Of a stretch of 37,187 nucleotides of DNA, positions 34,475 through 37,187 are shown piece by piece. Source of the DNA: an uncultured Pelagibacteraceae bacterium (GTDB lineage: Bacteria; Pseudomonadota; Alphaproteobacteria; Pelagibacterales; Pelagibacteraceae); NCBI GenBank assembly GCA_902521005.1, contig CABYPZ010000009.1, positions 1-37,187 of the forward strand, read 5' to 3'. Positions within the stretch are counted from its first letter, which is position 1; each line of letters starts with the position of its first letter. Under the pieces are notes generated by a model. It ran no database searches, was not told the DNA's origin, and was given only the letters and a program-made list of their open reading frames with translations. The position numbers were made by a program, and so were the translations under genes.

Positions 34475-35671
34475 TTGCTTGCTCTCTAATTGGTAAGTGT
34501 ATTAAACCTGCAAAAATAGATAATGCAATTGCCAAATACCACGCATAGTCATACGATCCATACATATCGTAAAATAAACCACCCAAATATGCTCCAAAAA
34601 ATGATCCAACTTGGTGACTTAAAAAAACTAAGCCATATAATAATCCAAGAAACCTCGTGCCAAAATATGTGCAACAATTCCTACAGTAGCCGGTACGGTT
34701 GATAACCAAAGAATTCCAAAACTAGCTCCAAAGATTATAGAGTTTATTGTACTAGGTGGTGTAAAAATAAATAAACAAATTGATATTCCTCTTAAAAAAT
34801 AAATTCCACTAAGTATTATTTTTTTACTTCTTTTGGCGGACAAATATCCGCTTAATAAAGAACCGATAATATTAAAAAAACCTATTAATGATAAAATCAT
34901 TGCAGCAGTCCAATCTTCTAGACCTCTATCAATTACGTATTTAGGAACATGGGTTCCGACTAATGTAATATGGAAACCACATACAAAAAAACCAGATGTT
35001 AAAAGCAAATAACTTTTGTTTTTAAAAGCTTCTTTCAAAGCCGATGTAGTAGATTGACTTTTTTCTATTTCTACTGTCTCATTTAATTTTGGTGATCTAA
35101 CAAAGAAAGCTACAATAAGTCCAATACATAAAAAAATTGTAAAAATAAATAGAGTATCTTCCCATCCATTACTTTCTAGAGAGTAATTTGTAAATAATGG
35201 AGATAAAAAATAACCAAATGACCCAACTGCGGTTACTATACTCATAGCAATTGTTCTATTCGATAAAGGAAAATGTTTTCCTACGACAGACATTGGGATA
35301 CTAATAGCTGTACCTCCACAACCAATCCCTACCAATACACCTAGACAAATTTGAAAATAAATTCCTGTATTAGGTCCTGAGTATAAAAAATAAACACCTA
35401 AGATATAAAATATAAAAGCAAGGCTTATAGCTTTATGGCCACCATACTTATCAGCAATAGCTCCAAATAATGGTCCTGATAAACCCCAACCAAGCATCTG
35501 AATTCCAATAGCTAATCCAAATTCAGTATTAGTAATTCCAAGATCTATATTGAAATCCATAAAAAACATTCCAAAGACCTGTCTTACACTTAAAGATAAA
35601 AATACAACTAAAGATGCCGCTATTAAAGTTACTAAAGCTAGGTTATTTTTTATAAATTTTTCAGAACTCAT
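34446..35671 (-). CDS. MFS transporter, reading frame broken by a one-base indel
   Basis: Major facilitator superfamily carrier with about 12 helices when repaired (about 408 residues). The first part (35671 to about 34665) has the motif GLSGPLFGAIADKYGGHKAI and ends conserved sequence at VPATVGIVAHI; the last part continues FGTRFLGLLYGLVFLSHQVG in another frame down to 34446. One missing T on the coding strand in the T4 run (plus-strand A4 at 34662-34665) explains the break. It overlaps metC by 4 bases and pabB by 29. The substrate is unknown; monocarboxylate-type MFS proteins look similar. Confidence 0.88.
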
Positions 35672-36843
35672 TTAACGAATTTAAGACATCTTCTTAAATC
35701 GTCAATCAAATCTTTTGGGTCTTCAAGACCGATATGTAATCTAACTAATCTCTCATCACTTTCTAATTTTAAAAATTTTCTATTTCCTCTTTCCGATTTT
35801 CCTTGATGCAATGCAAGACTTTCAAAACCTCCCCAACTATATCCATAACCAAACAATTTTAGAGAGTTAACAAATTTTATAACTGATTTTTTATTTTTGG
35901 CCTTGATTTTAATTCCCATTAATCCAGATGCACCTGAGTAATACTTTTTCCACATTTTATAATTAAAGGAACCCTTTTTATATGGATAAAGAAGTTTTAC
36001 TTTTTTATTTTTTGACAAAAAAGAAGCAACTTTTTTTGCATTATCTTGGTGCTTATCTAGTCTTACATCAAGAGTTCTTAAACCTCTTGTTATTAAATAT
36101 GCATCATCTGGCCCTAATCTTAATCCAGTAATTTTTTGGGTTTTTTCTATATGTTTGAAGACTTTTTTATTTACTGCAAGACTTCCCCCCATAACATCTG
36201 AATGACCAGAATAATATTTCGTGGCAGAAACTATAGCCATATCAAATCCTAATTTAATTGGTTTAAAAAAATAGGGTGTTGCCCATGTATTGTCTATTGC
36301 TGTAAGAATATTATTTTTTTTTGCTATACTTATTATTTTAGATAAATCTTGAAATTCAAAAGTATTACTCCCAGGATTTTCAACAAATATTAATTTAGTT
36401 TTCTTAGTAATATTTTTTTTAATCGAATTTAAGTCATGAGGATTATAAAATGAAGTTTTAATCCCATATTCTTTTAAGTAATCTTGAGTTAACATTCTTG
36501 TAGGATTATAAACAGGATCAGCAGTTATAATTTCATCTCCTGGTCTAACAACACTGAATATAGCTAGAAATACTGATCCAAAACCAGTTGGTGTTAAAAA
36601 CACATGATAAGACTCCTCAAGTTTTGTTAAAATTTTTTGCAAAATATGTGTGGTTGATGTTCCTTGCCTTCCATAATCAAAATGACCACCTCTAGGATCT
36701 CTTTTATGTTTTGCCTGAGTTCTTCTTATATCGTTCATAGACTTAAAGATAATCGTTGAAGCTCTTACTACAGGGGGATTTACTGAATGATTATGAAAAT
36801 CTTTAGCTGTATGCTTTAAAAATGTCTTAAATGATCTACTCAT
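35668..36843 (-). CDS. metC: Cystathionine beta-lyase (trans-sulfuration PLP enzyme)
   Basis: Splits cystathionine to homocysteine, pyruvate and ammonia in methionine synthesis. The 391-residue protein has VNPPVVRASTIIF, YGRQGTSTTHILQ, TPTGFGSVFLAIFSVVRPGDEI, FVENPGSNTFE, DNTWATP, the PLP lysine K209 in SATKYYSGHSDVMGG, and SWGGFESLAL and RLHIGLED at the C-terminus, all MetC-like. The SWGGFES motif separates it from cystathionine gamma-synthase. It is first in the overlapping minus-strand chain. Confidence 0.92.
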   Translation of the reverse strand: MSRSFKTFLKHTAKDFHNHSVNPPVVRASTIIFKSMNDIRRTQAKHKRDPRGGHFDYGRQGTSTTHILQKILTKLEESYHVFLTPTGFGSVFLAIFSVVRPGDEIITADPVYNPTRMLTQDYLKEYGIKTSFYNPHDLNSIKKNITKKTKLIFVENPGSNTFEFQDLSKIISIAKKNNILTAIDNTWATPYFFKPIKLGFDMAIVSATKYYSGHSDVMGGSLAVNKKVFKHIEKTQKITGLRLGPDDAYLITRGLRTLDVRLDKHQDNAKKVASFLSKNKKVKLLYPYKKGSFNYKMWKKYYSGASGLMGIKIKAKNKKSVIKFVNSLKLFGYGYSWGGFESLALHQGKSERGNRKFLKLESDERLVRLHIGLEDPKDLIDDLRRCLKFVK

Positions 36844-36850
36844 TATAAAT

Positions 36851-36879
36851 TTGATATGTTTTTATGACAATGCTATATC
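36851..36879 (+). promoter_or_regulatory. Putative promoter for the 27-residue basic protein gene
   Basis: TTGATA (36851-36856), a 17-base spacer and TATATC (36874-36879). Transcription would start near 36886, leaving a leader of about 34 bases that contains AAGGA four bases before the ATG at 36920. Confidence 0.4.
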
Positions 36880-36919
36880 CGAAAGATAAGTCAATAAAAT
36901 AATTAATTGAAAGGATAAA

Positions 36920-37003
36920 ATGGGATACCCAAAAAAACATAGAGGCCGTAGGAAAATGGGCTCAAAAAAAAGAAGAGCAAGAAAGAAAAATAAAAAGAAA
37001 TAA
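36920..37003 (+). CDS. Very basic 27-residue protein, possibly ribosome-associated
   Basis: Frame ATG at 36920 to TAA at 37001-37003, with a good AAGGA ribosome site and an upstream promoter candidate. The product starts MGYPKKHRGRRKMGSKKRRA and ends in more Lys/Arg; well over half of its residues are Lys, Arg or His. Such tiny basic proteins include ribosomal components (Thx, or COX24/AURKAIP1-like bacterial proteins), and the KRR-type clusters fit RNA binding. No confident family match can be made by eye. Confidence 0.55.
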   Translation: MGYPKKHRGRRKMGSKKRRARKKNKKK

Positions 37004-37009
37004 TTCAGG

Positions 37010-37187
37010 ATGCCCAATATATCCAAAATCAGATCCTTAAGTTTATGGGTCTTTATAATTCCATTAATTACTATCAACGCATGTTTAATTGTTGTTACTT
37101 TATTTCAACAATACATTCCTCATGGAGTCGGTATAGGTCCAACATTTCCATATTTTGATGGGGGTACTTCTATTAGTAGAACTGCTA
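37010..37187 (+). CDS. Membrane protein, N-terminal fragment (runs off right edge)
   Basis: ATG at 37010, six bases after the basic-protein stop, open to the end of the window (59 codons). It has a short basic N-terminus, one membrane helix (WVFIIPLITINACLIVVTLF) and a loop with TFPYFDGGTSISRTA. That loop loosely resembles the Frag1/DRAM-type family, where a PY-ISDT motif follows the first helix, but the match is weak and the protein is incomplete. Confidence 0.6.
   Translation, partial: MPNISKIRSLSLWVFIIPLITINACLIVVTLFQQYIPHGVGIGPTFPYFDGGTSISRTA

Noticed and set aside
36842-36870. Near-consensus promoter TTGTCA-N17-TATAAT for metC on the minus strand
   Set aside because: Its -10 box overlaps the metC ATG, so transcripts would start inside the coding region, and the N-terminal residues beyond it are conserved in MetC.
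36862-37077. Minus-strand hydrophobic frame near the right edge
   Set aside because: Its Leu/Phe-rich look comes from reading the Lys/Arg-rich small gene backwards; the plus-strand frames have a ribosome site and promoter.
1-37187. CRISPR arrays, IS elements, prophage, integron or toxin-antitoxin pairs
   Set aside because: Looked for spaced direct repeats, transposase motifs and paired small genes and found none.

Overview
The window looks like a streamlined, very AT-rich alphaproteobacterial chromosome, most likely SAR11 (Pelagibacterales). Supporting signs are the A/T-biased, Lys/Asn/Ile-rich coding sequence, intergenic gaps of a few bases, many overlapping genes, the lon-clpX-clpP-tig-tRNA-Leu order, and aprBA beside tauE, xsc and suyAB. 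There is no IS element, phage gene, CRISPR array or rRNA, and no gene-free stretch above about 140 bases.

Layout. (1) 1-3697, minus: protein quality control (lon 5' end, clpX, clpP, trigger factor) preceded by tRNA-Leu(UAG), whose promoter probably drives tig too. tig is broken by a one-base homopolymer change. (2) 3776-6720: small housekeeping genes on both strands (DUF1289, periplasmic histidine phosphatase, family 5 uracil-DNA glycosylase, YbgC thioesterase, DUF3047) and two tiny membrane or secreted proteins. (3) 6710-12037, minus: SDR dehydrogenase, NCS1 permease and a complete TRAP transporter with a terminator-like hairpin after the binding-protein gene. (4) 12174-17730, plus: GMC oxidoreductase, TerC/YjbE, SDR, M23 peptidase and a hydratase-family enzyme in overlapping array, then a small membrane protein and an FkbM-like methyltransferase. 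A thiolase follows at 17788.

(5) 18962-31488 is the most interesting part. xsc (sulfoacetaldehyde acetyltransferase) and suyAB (sulfolactate sulfo-lyase) diverge from an 87-bp region. Both enzymes release sulfite from organosulfonates. Downstream of suyB, on the minus strand, lie a membrane anchor-like gene, aprB and aprA (APS reductase, expected to run in reverse to oxidise sulfite), two unknown small genes, tauE (sulfite exporter) and an unknown exported protein. Together they form a sulfonate-to-sulfite-to-sulfate/export module. On the other side, xsc is followed at 1-2 bp spacing by sxtJ-like, DUF5989 (sxtK-like), O-carbamoyltransferase (sxtI/NodU-like) and SGNH-hydrolase genes, an unexpected operon partner.

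(6) 31590-36843, minus: a chain of overlapping genes: metC, MFS transporter (frameshifted), pabB, pabA, pabC, HIT. (7) The right edge holds a 27-residue very basic protein and the start of a membrane protein on the plus strand.

Two conserved genes (tig and the MFS transporter) each carry a one-base homopolymer disruption. Sequencing or assembly error is the simplest reading. All calls are made by eye from sequence; no database search was run.
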